NCBI GenBank assembly: GCA_937931765.1
Contig: CALHAO010000110.1
Location: forward strand, 1 to 8,002
From: an uncultured Thiotrichaceae bacterium
GTDB taxonomy: Bacteria; Pseudomonadota; Gammaproteobacteria; Thiotrichales; Thiotrichaceae
Reading direction: 5' to 3'
DNA: 8,002 nt
Shown here: in pieces, positions 1-5,954 of the stretch
Numbering within the stretch: position 1 is the stretch's first letter
Layout: the number at the start of each line of letters is the position of its first letter
The notes under the pieces: generated by a model
The model's database searches: none
The model's input: only the letters and a program-made list of their open reading frames with translations
What the model was told of the DNA's origin: nothing
Translations under genes and position numbers: made by a program

Positions 1-89
1 GCGCAGTTATCCGCTGCGAATAAGGTATTAGTGGACAGTAGTAAACCAAGGCCAAGTGTAAACAGGCGAACTGATGATTTGATGTGCAT
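1..89 (-). CDS. 5' end of an exported protein of unknown function (partial)
   Basis: The ATG at 89-87 opens a frame that stays open to the window edge, 29 codons. The peptide is a textbook Sec signal: a short basic start (MHIKSSVR), a hydrophobic core rich in Leu and Gly, then a small-residue stretch ending LFAADNC, so signal peptidase I cleavage is likely after Phe-Ala or Ala-Ala. A purine-rich ribosome site (GAGGA) lies 7 nt before the ATG, which supports this start. The product would be periplasmic, outer-membrane or secreted. A Cys follows the predicted cleavage site within three or four residues, but it is too late for a lipobox. Nothing of the mature domain is visible, so no family can be named. 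The transporter upstream on the same strand ends 126 nt away. Confidence 0.72.
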   Translation of the reverse strand, partial: MHIKSSVRLFTLGLGLLLSTNTLFAADNC

Positions 90-154
90 GTTTAATTCCT
101 CTGGGGGCTGGATCAAAGAACCTTATCGTTACCGATATGAGGCGGGTTGTCCAG

Positions 155-175
155 TGTTCAAAATGTCGATGAACA
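155..175. promoter_or_regulatory. Inverted repeat upstream of the exported-protein gene, possible operator
   Basis: TGTTCA at 155-160 and TGAACA at 170-175 form a perfect 6-bp dyad with a 9-nt spacer, in the 126-nt gap before the secreted-protein start at 89. On the minus strand TTGAAC (160-155 and beyond) could also serve as a weak -35 element, but I see no convincing -10 partner. A dyad of this size occurs by chance fairly often, so this is only a candidate site. Confidence 0.2.
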
Positions 176-215
176 TCATCCGGTAACACATGAACGCCTG
201 TAACTTTCACAGAAA

Positions 216-1058
216 CTACTTCAGGTACCCGAAGTACAACAGGCTAATCGAAAACACAGCCAGTAGTAAACCCGCCCAACCTTTATTATCGATATACTCA
301 CGGAAGACCAGCAGCGCAATAAATACCGCCAACACCACCGTGCCAAAATTATTCAGCGAGTAGACAAAAATGCTGTCTAACGACGGGATGGCCAGCGCCA
401 TCATCAGGAAATACGTCGAGGCCAGATTCGCCGCCCCCAGCACCAGACCGGCCATTATGCTGCGGCGGTTGATAGCGCGTTCCTGATAAGTGAAATGATG
501 CAATAAACTCACCAGTGTCGCCAGAGTAAACACTGTGGTCAAAAACGCCGGAAATTGTGCTTCGCTCAATCCGTTTACCTGCAGCAGTTTAAAGCTAGAA
601 TCAATCAAGCCGCCGCCGATGAACACCAACAATGGCCAATGCCACCCCGCCACATTCACCCGCCGCCCCACCGTCAGCCAGATAGCTACCAATCCGCAAA
701 TAATACCCAGCACGATCAACGAATTTACCGTTTCCCCCAACAGCAGGATGCCGATGGCAATGGGGATCACCACACTCATTTTGGAGGCGATACTGGTGAT
801 GGAAATACCACTGGTTTCTGCTGAAATCGCCATAAAACGGAATACGGTATAAAACGCGATGCCTTCAATCACAGCCGGAATAAACCACGGTGAAATCATG
901 TCAGCGGGCGATACTGAGAAGATGATTGCCGCTGCCAGCGCTGAGACGGGATAGCCCACCACGATAATATGGCGGGTCTTGGCACCGATACGCTCACCGA
1001 GTTTGAATACCACCAGAATGCAGGTGGAACAGAGGATACTCAGGAGGATGTAGATCAT
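216..1058 (-). CDS. EamA/DMT-superfamily membrane transporter
   Basis: This 280-residue protein is almost entirely hydrophobic. About ten membrane segments can be read, at residues 1-20, 30-48, 57-78, 85-107, 112-130, 141-159, 168-189, 200-223, 230-253 and 261-279. This is the 10-TM layout of the drug/metabolite transporter superfamily, built from two EamA repeats. Each repeat has the typical conserved Glu after its fourth helix: GILLLGE (E109) and ALLVFRE (E254), followed by a Gly-rich last helix. Such carriers sit in the inner membrane and usually export or import small metabolites; the substrate cannot be deduced. Length is normal and both ends look intact. The N-terminus MIYILLSIL is typical for the family, so the ATG at 1058 is likely right although no good ribosome site precedes it. 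The upstream region contains a probable transposase remnant, so the native promoter may have been replaced. Confidence 0.85.
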   Translation of the reverse strand: MIYILLSILCSTCILVVFKLGERIGAKTRHIIVVGYPVSALAAAIIFSVSPADMISPWFIPAVIEGIAFYTVFRFMAISAETSGISITSIASKMSVVIPIAIGILLLGETVNSLIVLGIICGLVAIWLTVGRRVNVAGWHWPLLVFIGGGLIDSSFKLLQVNGLSEAQFPAFLTTVFTLATLVSLLHHFTYQERAINRRSIMAGLVLGAANLASTYFLMMALAIPSLDSIFVYSLNNFGTVVLAVFIALLVFREYIDNKGWAGLLLAVFSISLLYFGYLK

Positions 1059-1106
1059 AGTGGTGGCGTGGTTCGTTGCTTATGGGAGAGCTGGCACAAT
1101 GCCTAA

Positions 1107-1205
1107 AACGCACCTTGTAGTCCAGTGAGTTATATCGACGATGTGATTGGCTGGTTGCCGGAGACGCTGGACGCCACCAATCAGCTTGCGGGGTGTAGTT
1201 GCTAA
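1107..1205 (+). pseudogene. Possible C-terminal remnant of an IS66-family transposase (TnpC)
   Basis: Between the transporter and the toxin gene, a plus-strand frame follows an in-frame TAA (1104-1106) and ends at TAA 1203-1205. It reads Cys-x-Pro-x-x-Tyr-Ile-Asp-Asp-Val-x-x-x-Leu-Pro. This resembles the IS66 C-terminal domain, which commonly has a Pro, then Tyr-x-x-Asp-Val, then Leu-Pro a few residues before the end of the protein. Only about 32 residues remain and no catalytic part is present, so it would be a dead fragment. The match is by pattern memory over roughly ten residues. It is strengthened slightly by an IS66-like end sequence immediately downstream. The frame could instead be chance. 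Confidence 0.33.
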
Positions 1206-1229
1206 ATGGCCGTTACTTGGTTATCAGCC

Positions 1230-1239
1230 TGACGCTTAT
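1230..1239 (+). mobile_element. Possible right terminus of a degraded IS66-type element
   Basis: TGACGCTTAT lies 25 nt after the stop of the putative transposase remnant. IS66-family elements are known to begin with GTAA, often GTAAGCG, so their right ends read as CGCTTAC on this strand. Here the last base is changed (CGCTTAT). The stop codon of the PIN toxin (1238-1236) falls inside this sequence. No matching left end is present in the window, so any element is truncated. Confidence 0.25.
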
Positions 1240-1646
1240 ATAGCAAAAGGATTAAAGGTTTTCAGCCCACTATCCAAGATCATTTCATGCTGCATATCTT
1301 CGCTGAAGACAACCTTGCATTGATGATTTTCTGCGGCCGCCAGTATCAAAGAGTCGTAGTAACTGAACCCGTACCTCTGAGATATTTGAACAGCTTTATG
1401 GGTATCTTTAGGCCCAAGAGAGTACACGGTAAGCAAATTTTGTATTTCAAATAATGTTGCTTCAATTCGGGCAAAGTTCTCAGGAAATTTTCTGCGAGCA
1501 GTATTGCAAAATTCATTCAGCACCTGAACGCTAATCGCTGCATTTTTACTTTCCATCAAATTTGCAGCTACAACGCGCTTTTGTTCATCCTGATCAGAGT
1601 AGCGATAAACCAGGATGTTAGTATCAAGGAAAAACTCAGCGCTCAT
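1236..1646 (-). CDS. PIN-domain ribonuclease toxin, VapC-like
   Basis: This 136-residue protein has the PIN-domain layout. The first acidic residue is D8 in FFLDTNILVY, followed by E45 in VLNEFCN, D98 in YGFSYYDSL, and the C-terminal FSEDM (S115-E116-D117). These are the usual metal-binding and active-site positions, so the nuclease is probably intact. VapC toxins cleave specific RNAs, often initiator tRNA or rRNA, and are held inactive by the partner antitoxin. I chose the ATG at 1646 because it puts DTN at residue 8 as usual; a longer frame starts with TTG at 1679 and adds 11 residues unlike the family. The start overlaps the antitoxin stop by 11 nt, implying translational coupling. The stop codon lies within an IS66-like end, so the last residues may have been altered by an insertion. 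The RNA target is unknown. Confidence 0.85.
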   Translation of the reverse strand: MSAEFFLDTNILVYRYSDQDEQKRVVAANLMESKNAAISVQVLNEFCNTARRKFPENFARIEATLFEIQNLLTVYSLGPKDTHKAVQISQRYGFSYYDSLILAAAENHQCKVVFSEDMQHEMILDSGLKTFNPFAI

Positions 1647-1914
1647 TCGCTTCATCCCGATCAAAACGGTAACCCTCAAGATTCAGATGAAAGTCACCCA
1701 AAGCCGCTTTATTTGGTTGACGGATACATCGCCGGATTTTTTCAAGCAATTCATCCTCTTCATTTTTATTCGCCTTTTGAGACTTGTTCTGTTCTGTTGA
1801 CTCAACACCGACACGGAAGTAGTGGATGACATCCAGAACTTCGGGGAGCTTAGCATCAGGGATTTGCCGGATTTCGTCTACCAGTTGTTCCCTTAAAGAA
1901 TTTACTGCAACCAT
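1636..1914 (-). CDS. Antitoxin of the PIN toxin (VapB-like role, DUF2281-like N-terminus)
   Basis: This 92-residue, highly charged protein sits directly before and overlaps the PIN toxin, the standard antitoxin-first order. Residues 7-34 (LREQLVDEIRQIPDAK and on to HYFR) form an amphipathic helix pair with the PxxKLPEVLDxI pattern seen in DUF2281-type antitoxins. Residues 38-52 are a hydrophilic, probably disordered linker. The C-terminal LEGYRFDRDEANER resembles the tail that many antitoxins insert into a PIN toxin to neutralise it. I see no clear ribbon-helix-helix or AbrB DNA-binding domain, so how it binds its operator, if it does, is open. The start at 1914 has only a weak GAG-type ribosome site. 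A likely promoter and repeated sequence words lie immediately upstream. Confidence 0.72.
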   Translation of the reverse strand: MVAVNSLREQLVDEIRQIPDAKLPEVLDVIHYFRVGVESTEQNKSQKANKNEEDELLEKIRRCIRQPNKAALGDFHLNLEGYRFDRDEANER

Positions 1915-1928
1915 AGTGATTCTCGCTT

Positions 1929-2049
1929 TGTTGAGTTATTTATATAGTGCCTTCGACTATTGGGGAAAGCAATTTTTGTTGAGTTGCTGAATTGCAAGCC
2001 GCCTTGTGTTACAAAAAGCGAATACTACCAGCAGCACATAAACTCAACA
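1929..2049. repeat. Three copies of TGTTGAGTT in the toxin-antitoxin / oxidoreductase divergent region
   Basis: TGTTGAGTT occurs at 1929-1937 and 1977-1985 in direct orientation, and as its complement AACTCAACA at 2041-2049. The first two copies share a longer 11-base match, TTTGTTGAGTT (1927-1937 and 1975-1985). Three copies of a 9-base word within 121 nt of non-coding DNA are unlikely by chance. The first copy lies just downstream of the probable antitoxin promoter and the last is 22 nt before the oxidoreductase start. They could be binding sites for the antitoxin-toxin complex controlling both directions, or for an unrelated regulator. Confidence 0.45.
1941..1972 (-). promoter_or_regulatory. 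Candidate promoter of the antitoxin-toxin operon
   Basis: Reading the minus strand, TTGCTT (1972-1967) is followed about 18-20 nt later by an AT-rich block containing ACTATATA (1948-1941), about 27 nt before the antitoxin ATG. The -10 block is plausible, the -35 matches only its first three bases, and the spacing is slightly long. One copy of the TGTTGAGTT word (1929-1937) falls where the transcript would start, which suits autoregulation. Assigned by eye only. Confidence 0.28.
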
Positions 2050-2070
2050 CCACCAACAACGAGTACCCAC

Positions 2071-3177
2071 ATGACAAAAACCCTAAAATACGGCTTCATC
2101 GGCTGCGGCATGATGGGCCAGGAACACCTCCGCAACCTGGCCCTCATCGAAGGCTCAGAAGTCATCGCCATCGTAGAACCCGACCCCGGCATGCAAGCCA
2201 AAGCAAAAGCCTTGGCCCCCGGTGCCCTATTCGAGCCAAGCATAGACACCCTGCTAGCCCGCACCGACCTCGACGCACTAATAATCACCACCCCCAACTA
2301 CCAACACGCAGAACAACTAGTCGAAATATTCAAAAGGACAAAACTACCGGTACTGGTAGAAAAACCCATCTGCACCCGCTTTGAAGACATCGCCCTGTTA
2401 CGCGAACTGGAAGCCAAGCACCCCGCCCCCATCTGGGTAGCGATGGAATACCGTTACATGCCCCCCATCACCGCACTGCGCCAACAGGTAGACAGCGGTA
2501 TCTTAGGCGATGTGAAAATGCTGGCCATCCGCGAACACCGTTTTCCATTTCTGGAAAAAGTCGGTGACTGGAATCGTTTTAACCGTAATTCCGGTGGCAC
2601 CTTGGTGGAAAAATGCTGCCACTTCTTCGACCTGATGCGCTTGTTATTACAGGACAAACCGACACGGGTTTATGCCTCCGGCGGCGTAGATGTAAACCAC
2701 CTGGATGAACGTTATGACGGCGAAACACCAGACATTCTCGATAATGCTTATGTGATCGTAGATTTTGCCAGTGGCAAACGCGCCGTGCTGGATTTATGCA
2801 TGTTTGCCGAAGGCTCACGTTATCAGGAAGAAATCAGTGTCACCGGCAGCAGCGCTAAGGTTGAATGTTTTGTACCGGGGCCAGGGCGCTTCTGGCCGGT
2901 AGATACATTAGGCCCTGCCCCCGTTCCTCGTCTCATACTCAGCCCCCGCCACCCACAAGGGCCACAGGAACAGGAAATTGTGGTGGATGAAAACTTATTA
3001 GCCGCTGGCGATCACAATGGCGCAACGTATTACCAACATGTCGGCTTCCGTAATGCCGTACTCAACGGCGATAAAGTAGACGTGACACTGGAAGATGGAC
3101 TACAAGCCGTCATGATTGGCATGGCAGCCCAATTATCCATCGAATACGGCCGGGCGATTGATTTGCCGCTGACCTGA
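2071..3177 (+). CDS. Gfo/Idh/MocA-family NAD(P)-dependent oxidoreductase
   Basis: This 368-residue protein begins with a Rossmann fold, strand-loop motif YGFIGCGMMG (GxGxxG at residues 11-16). The NAD ribose-binding acidic end of strand 2 is at IVEPD (E36). The family hallmark EKP is at residues 97-99, with K98 the probable catalytic or substrate-contacting lysine. The second, substrate-binding domain has the GG-(x)-H-x-x-D block at 175-187, with H184 and D187 present; the usual Asp three to four residues ahead of the His is Glu (E180). Such cytosolic enzymes oxidise or reduce sugars, inositols and related polyols; the substrate here is unknown. The ATG at 2071 places the Rossmann motif at the normal distance. 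An upstream TTG at 1960 would add 37 residues unlike the family. The ribosome site is weak. The coding strand of the first 450 nt is very poor in G, unlike the second half. The gene stands alone. Confidence 0.88.
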   Translation: MTKTLKYGFIGCGMMGQEHLRNLALIEGSEVIAIVEPDPGMQAKAKALAPGALFEPSIDTLLARTDLDALIITTPNYQHAEQLVEIFKRTKLPVLVEKPICTRFEDIALLRELEAKHPAPIWVAMEYRYMPPITALRQQVDSGILGDVKMLAIREHRFPFLEKVGDWNRFNRNSGGTLVEKCCHFFDLMRLLLQDKPTRVYASGGVDVNHLDERYDGETPDILDNAYVIVDFASGKRAVLDLCMFAEGSRYQEEISVTGSSAKVECFVPGPGRFWPVDTLGPAPVPRLILSPRHPQGPQEQEIVVDENLLAAGDHNGATYYQHVGFRNAVLNGDKVDVTLEDGLQAVMIGMAAQLSIEYGRAIDLPLT

Positions 3178-3186
3178 CAGGCATTA

Positions 3187-3220
3187 TTTCAGACCTGATC
3201 ACTGTCAATCAGGTCTGAAA
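3187..3220. terminator. Perfect 13-bp hairpin between convergent genes, probable bidirectional terminator
   Basis: TTTCAGACCTGAT (3187-3199) is perfectly complementary to ATCAGGTCTGAAA (3208-3220), leaving an 8-nt loop. It lies 9 nt after the oxidoreductase stop and 8 nt before the stop of the convergent ferritin-like gene, so it can serve both. There is no long U-run beyond the stem in either direction. Termination would rely on the AT pairs at the stem base, or it may act as an RNA-stabilising hairpin. Confidence 0.6.
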
Positions 3221-3228
3221 CTTATCAC

Positions 3229-4323
3229 TTAAGCAACATGCGCTTCCCACAACTGACCACGCAACTCACCTAACAGGCGTAACGCATCAGCCGACTCAGG
3301 CAAGCCTACAGCACGACGAACCTGTGGATTCTCTTCTACCTGAAAAGTAGCATGCAACGATTCAATCGCTTCCGCTTGTGCCGCATGAATATGTTGTTGC
3401 TGCGCTTCTGTTAGTTGCGGCATTACCCATTGATGGATACCCCACGATAATTCAGCATGGCCACTTTCCTCCTCAGCCACTCTGCCCATCACCGCCTTGA
3501 AAGCGTCAAGTTCGGCATGCTCGTGTTGCCAGATGCCACAGGCCGCCGCAAAGGTTTCATTAACACAACCTTCTACTGCATTTTCCAGCGCCACTTCAAA
3601 CAGTGAACGTAATTGGAAATCATCGACCTCAACCGTCGGCACTTTTGCATCATAAGCCTGAGACAATAAACCGGCCATTTCAGCGTGTTCGATTTCTTCC
3701 TGAACCGCCTGACGCGCCATTGCGATCAATGCTTCAGGAGCCTGATAAGCTTCCAATTCACGGGTCAGATAACGGAATGCGGTTACTGCCGCTGTTTCCA
3801 TCGCCGCCATTGAAGAAAAGTACTCACCTAAAGCGGAAGCAGTTTCATCCGGTGCCTGAATATGGGCACCTGCTGGCATCCGGCCCGGCACAGGACGCGG
3901 CGGACAACCCGGAGGCGCTGGTGCATATTCCTGATTGATACTGGTGAACGTCACCTCACAAGCCAACTGCACCTGACCCGCCGCAGCGCCTGCGGTGGTA
4001 TCACAGGAAGTCACCTTAAGATCCTCCATCCCGACCATCGTAGTGCGCCCAGGCTGCTGAGAGCGCTTAACAATCAGGCTTTCACATAAGGCCGCACATT
4101 CCCCTTTAGACAATGGCGCGGGCTTGCTGCTATTCAGTAACTCAGTGATTGAACTCTGTTGTCCGGGTCTGGAGACAGGGCCGGGTAGCGCACAACGATC
4201 TACGGGGGGTTTAACTTCAGGTTGAGGTTTAGCAGCGGGCGTCATACAGCCTGTCTGTAAGGCCAGCGGTAAAGCAGCGATCACGGCATTACGCAGAATT
4301 ATTTTAATAGGTGCTTGCGACAT
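3229..4323 (-). CDS. Exported ferritin-like (diiron-type) protein, probable lipoprotein
   Basis: The 364-residue product has three parts. Residues 1-26 form a signal sequence with a hydrophobic core (VIAALPLAL) ending TGC; Cys26 could be lipidated, though Gln at -3 makes the lipobox imperfect. Residues 27-165 are Pro-rich with scattered Cys (C44, C76, C80, C107, C122, C140), likely disulfide-bonded outside the cytoplasm. Residues 165-300 form a ferritin-like four-helix domain: E176 in AAMETAAVTAF, ExxH at E210-H213 in QEEIEHAE, E251/E256 in VEGCVNETFAA, and ExxH at E286-H289 in EEESGHAEL. This is the ligand set of a diiron site. The helix wording, including EGCVxETxAA and HAELxW, matches a ferritin-like family I know from myxobacterial lipoproteins; its function is not established. 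An AGGAG site 8 nt before 4323 supports the start. A small TTGAA/TTCAA dyad (4340-4354) lies upstream. The divergent neighbour is a LuxR-type regulator. Confidence 0.75.
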   Translation of the reverse strand: MSQAPIKIILRNAVIAALPLALQTGCMTPAAKPQPEVKPPVDRCALPGPVSRPGQQSSITELLNSSKPAPLSKGECAALCESLIVKRSQQPGRTTMVGMEDLKVTSCDTTAGAAAGQVQLACEVTFTSINQEYAPAPPGCPPRPVPGRMPAGAHIQAPDETASALGEYFSSMAAMETAAVTAFRYLTRELEAYQAPEALIAMARQAVQEEIEHAEMAGLLSQAYDAKVPTVEVDDFQLRSLFEVALENAVEGCVNETFAAACGIWQHEHAELDAFKAVMGRVAEEESGHAELSWGIHQWVMPQLTEAQQQHIHAAQAEAIESLHATFQVEENPQVRRAVGLPESADALRLLGELRGQLWEAHVA

Positions 4324-4523
4324 TCCTGTTACTCCTGTATTGAAAAGATTTCAAGACTTAGACACGCTATAGAATAAATTGACTCACGGCAATGGCAGAT
4401 TATTTTCAAAGCTGGCTTTTTAGCCTACCTACCTCCACAGGCACAAACTGATTGGCGAAAAAGGTGTTATGATGATTTTGGCTGAACGGGCTAATAAACA
4501 GATCAGATCAACTGACAATGAAT

Positions 4524-4565
4524 CAGCATTAACCTTAAGCAACACAAATCGCAGGGTTTATGCTG
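4524..4565. promoter_or_regulatory. Spaced 11-bp dyad upstream of the LuxR-type gene
   Basis: CAGCATTAACC (4524-4534) and GGTTTATGCTG (4555-4565) are inverted copies with one mismatch (T4530/T4559) and a 20-nt spacer. The arm centres are 31 bp apart, about three helical turns, so two protein subunits would sit on the same DNA face. The dyad ends 35 nt before the regulator's ATG. The right arm overlaps TATGCT (4559-4564), a possible -10 element, and TATCAT (4566-4571) follows. This is not a classical contiguous 20-bp lux box. It could be an operator for autoregulation or an RNA hairpin in the leader. The rest of the 277-nt divergent region shows only a short GGCT-TTTT-AGCC dyad (4414-4425) and no convincing -35/-10 pair. 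Confidence 0.4.
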
Positions 4566-4600
4566 TATCATTTATCCAAAGCGATTAAAAAGGAAACTTC

Positions 4601-5377
4601 ATGGCAACAGAAGACCTTCAGATAACTCAATTTCTGAGTGGCCTCCATACAACTAAATCGTTCGAAGCAGCACTTGAACTTTACCAACAATACGTATTAG
4701 CACTGGGCTATGAGGGTGTATTGTATGGTTTCGCCCCCAAATTATTTGCCACAGACTCACTGTTCAACTCACCGATGTATCGGGCCTGCGGCCTTTATTC
4801 TGATGAATTCCTGCAACACTATAATGATAAAAATCTGGTACAACATGACTTCACCGTTAAGTCCATCCTAGCAAACTGCATGGATGAACTTGACTGGAAT
4901 GACGAAAAGCAACGGCAGAAGCTCACCTGCCAAGAAAAAAATGTATTGGAGATCAGTCGGCGCTACGGATTAAAAAACGGCATCAGCCTGCCTTTAATGA
5001 ATAATGCCAACGGATTCGCTGCCATCAGCGTATGCAGTGGCCAGGAACGGGCTGAGTTTGAAGCACTAAACAAAGAAGCCTTGCCATTTTTACGTCAATA
5101 TAGCCAGATCTTTAACGGGCATATCTGGGTACATCACCGTACTCAATTGGGGCGTTTATCATCTGAAGTAGTACTCAGCAAATTATCACCGGTTGAGATG
5201 GAACTGTTACGCCACCTCCCCAGCGGCGACATGCTCAAAGCTATCTATAAAAAAATGAACAAGACCCCCGGCTACGGTGACAATATACTGGGCCGACTGC
5301 GGGATAAAATGGGTGGCGTCAGCACTAACCGCCTGATTTACTACGCCAGTCTGTTAGTGGCTAATGAATATATCTGA
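4601..5377 (+). CDS. LuxR-type solo transcriptional regulator with divergent ligand and HTH domains
   Basis: The 258-residue protein has the two-domain plan of quorum-sensing LuxR proteins. Residues 15-175 resemble the autoinducer-binding fold. By alignment in mind with TraR, Tyr61 corresponds to Y74, Asp70 to D83, Trp85 to W99 and Gly113 to G127, but Trp57 is Phe (F70) and the Pro after the Asp is Phe (F84). Residues 194-255 align with a LuxR C-terminal helix-turn-helix: LSPVEMELLRHLPSG matches the usual LTPRExEVL start, and RLRDKMGGVSTNRL matches the K-L-x-V-x-N-R end, while the recognition helix (KTPGYGDNILGR) is unlike the common form. It would be a cytoplasmic DNA-binding regulator. No luxI synthase is in the window, so it is a solo here, and the altered pocket may hold something other than a standard acyl-homoserine lactone. 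AAGGA 8 nt before the ATG supports the start. Confidence 0.78.
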   Translation: MATEDLQITQFLSGLHTTKSFEAALELYQQYVLALGYEGVLYGFAPKLFATDSLFNSPMYRACGLYSDEFLQHYNDKNLVQHDFTVKSILANCMDELDWNDEKQRQKLTCQEKNVLEISRRYGLKNGISLPLMNNANGFAAISVCSGQERAEFEALNKEALPFLRQYSQIFNGHIWVHHRTQLGRLSSEVVLSKLSPVEMELLRHLPSGDMLKAIYKKMNKTPGYGDNILGRLRDKMGGVSTNRLIYYASLLVANEYI

Positions 5378-5379
5378 AA

Positions 5380-5428
5380 AATGTATGGGGCAGAAGACAT
5401 AGACAGCAAAACTTCAGCCCCATATATT
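5380..5428. terminator. Long hairpin between the LuxR-type gene and gcvH, terminator
   Basis: Positions 5380-5396 pair with 5412-5428: sixteen pairs including GGGGC/GCCCC and GAAG/CTTC, one G-T wobble (5383/5425) and one A-A mismatch (5392/5416), around a 15-nt loop. On the minus strand the stem is followed by a T-run (complement of the A-run ending at 5381), so it looks like a good intrinsic terminator for gcvH. On the plus strand the tail is only AT-rich, but the hairpin starts just after the LuxR-type stop and probably works in both directions. Confidence 0.65.
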
Positions 5429-5452
5429 CATATACTGGCACGAACAACCTGA

Positions 5453-5863
5453 TTAGTAATCTTCTATTTCTTCGGCTGCTTCTTCCAAAGCATCAGCATA
5501 AGTCTCAGCATCCATCAAAGCGGCCATCATATCAATGTCTTCCACTTCCATAATGAATAACCAACCGTCACCATAAGGATCAGAATTCACCAACTCCGGC
5601 GAATCCAATACCGCTTCATTCACTTCAGTCACCCGGCCTTCCATCGGTGAATAAATATCAGAAGCTGCTTTAACCGACTCCGCAACAGCAATACCATCTT
5701 CCCGACCAAACTCAGCATCAATATCCGGCAATTCAATATGCACCAAATCACCCAATAATGCCTGAGCATGATCAGAAATACCCACTGTTACCGTACCATC
5801 TTCATTATCACGCACCCACTCATGGGATACTGAATACCTCAACTCATCTGGGATATTACTCAT
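5453..5863 (-). CDS. gcvH: Glycine cleavage system H protein
   Basis: The 136-residue protein is a near-canonical GcvH, the lipoyl carrier that shuttles the aminomethyl group of glycine between the P (decarboxylase), T (aminomethyltransferase) and L (lipoamide dehydrogenase) proteins. Seen in the sequence: SHEWVRDNEDGTVTVGISDHAQ (in part, residues 13-34), LGDLVHIELP (38-46), the lipoyl site ESVKAASD with Lys65, YSPMEGRVTEVN (71-82) and SDPYGDGWL (94-102). All are hallmark blocks, so lipoylation at K65 is expected. The C-terminus carries a few extra residues and a strongly acidic tail (EEAAEEIEDY) compared with the usual length near 130. GGAG 6 nt before the ATG supports the start. Oddly it stands alone: neither gcvT nor gcvP is adjacent, whereas many proteobacteria keep them together. 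They may lie elsewhere in the genome. Confidence 0.95.
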   Translation of the reverse strand: MSNIPDELRYSVSHEWVRDNEDGTVTVGISDHAQALLGDLVHIELPDIDAEFGREDGIAVAESVKAASDIYSPMEGRVTEVNEAVLDSPELVNSDPYGDGWLFIMEVEDIDMMAALMDAETYADALEEAAEEIEDY

Positions 5864-5904
5864 AACTAACTCCGCTAAATTAATTAAACCAAAAGATTTT
5901 TAAC

Positions 5905-5929
5905 ACAATGCTACAATCCAGCGCATTGT
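5905..5929. promoter_or_regulatory. Inverted repeat around a -10-like box in the gcvH / AEC divergent promoter region
   Basis: ACAATGC (5905-5911) and GCATTGT (5923-5929) are perfect inverted copies with an 11-nt spacer. The spacer begins with TACAAT (5912-5917), a five-of-six match to a -10 element for the plus-strand AEC gene (start 5955), although no good -35 lies at the right distance. On the minus strand TTGTTT followed 16 nt later by TAGCAT could serve gcvH. The 91-nt region must hold both promoters, so the dyad is a reasonable candidate for a shared operator. Confidence 0.33.
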
Positions 5930-5954
5930 AAACAAGTGGCCAGCGGATAGCATC

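Noticed and set aside
28..210. Minus-strand 60-codon frame starting with GTG at 210
   Set aside because: It overlaps, in another frame, the well-supported signal-peptide gene starting at 89, has no ribosome site or recognisable domain, and begins with GTG. Treated as chance.
217..236. 20-nt near-perfect palindrome TACTTC-GGTACC-GAAGTA at the transporter stop
   Set aside because: It has almost no loop and no T-run, and most of it is coding sequence for the last residues of the transporter, so neither a terminator nor an operator is supported.
1960..2070. N-terminal extension of the oxidoreductase from a TTG codon
   Set aside because: The added 37 residues lie ahead of the Rossmann motif, match nothing in the family and cover the repeated promoter words. 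The ATG at 2071 gives a normal N-terminus.
4340..4354. TTGAA/TTCAA dyad near the ferritin-like gene start
   Set aside because: Five-base arms in AT-rich DNA are expected by chance; not listed as a separate site.
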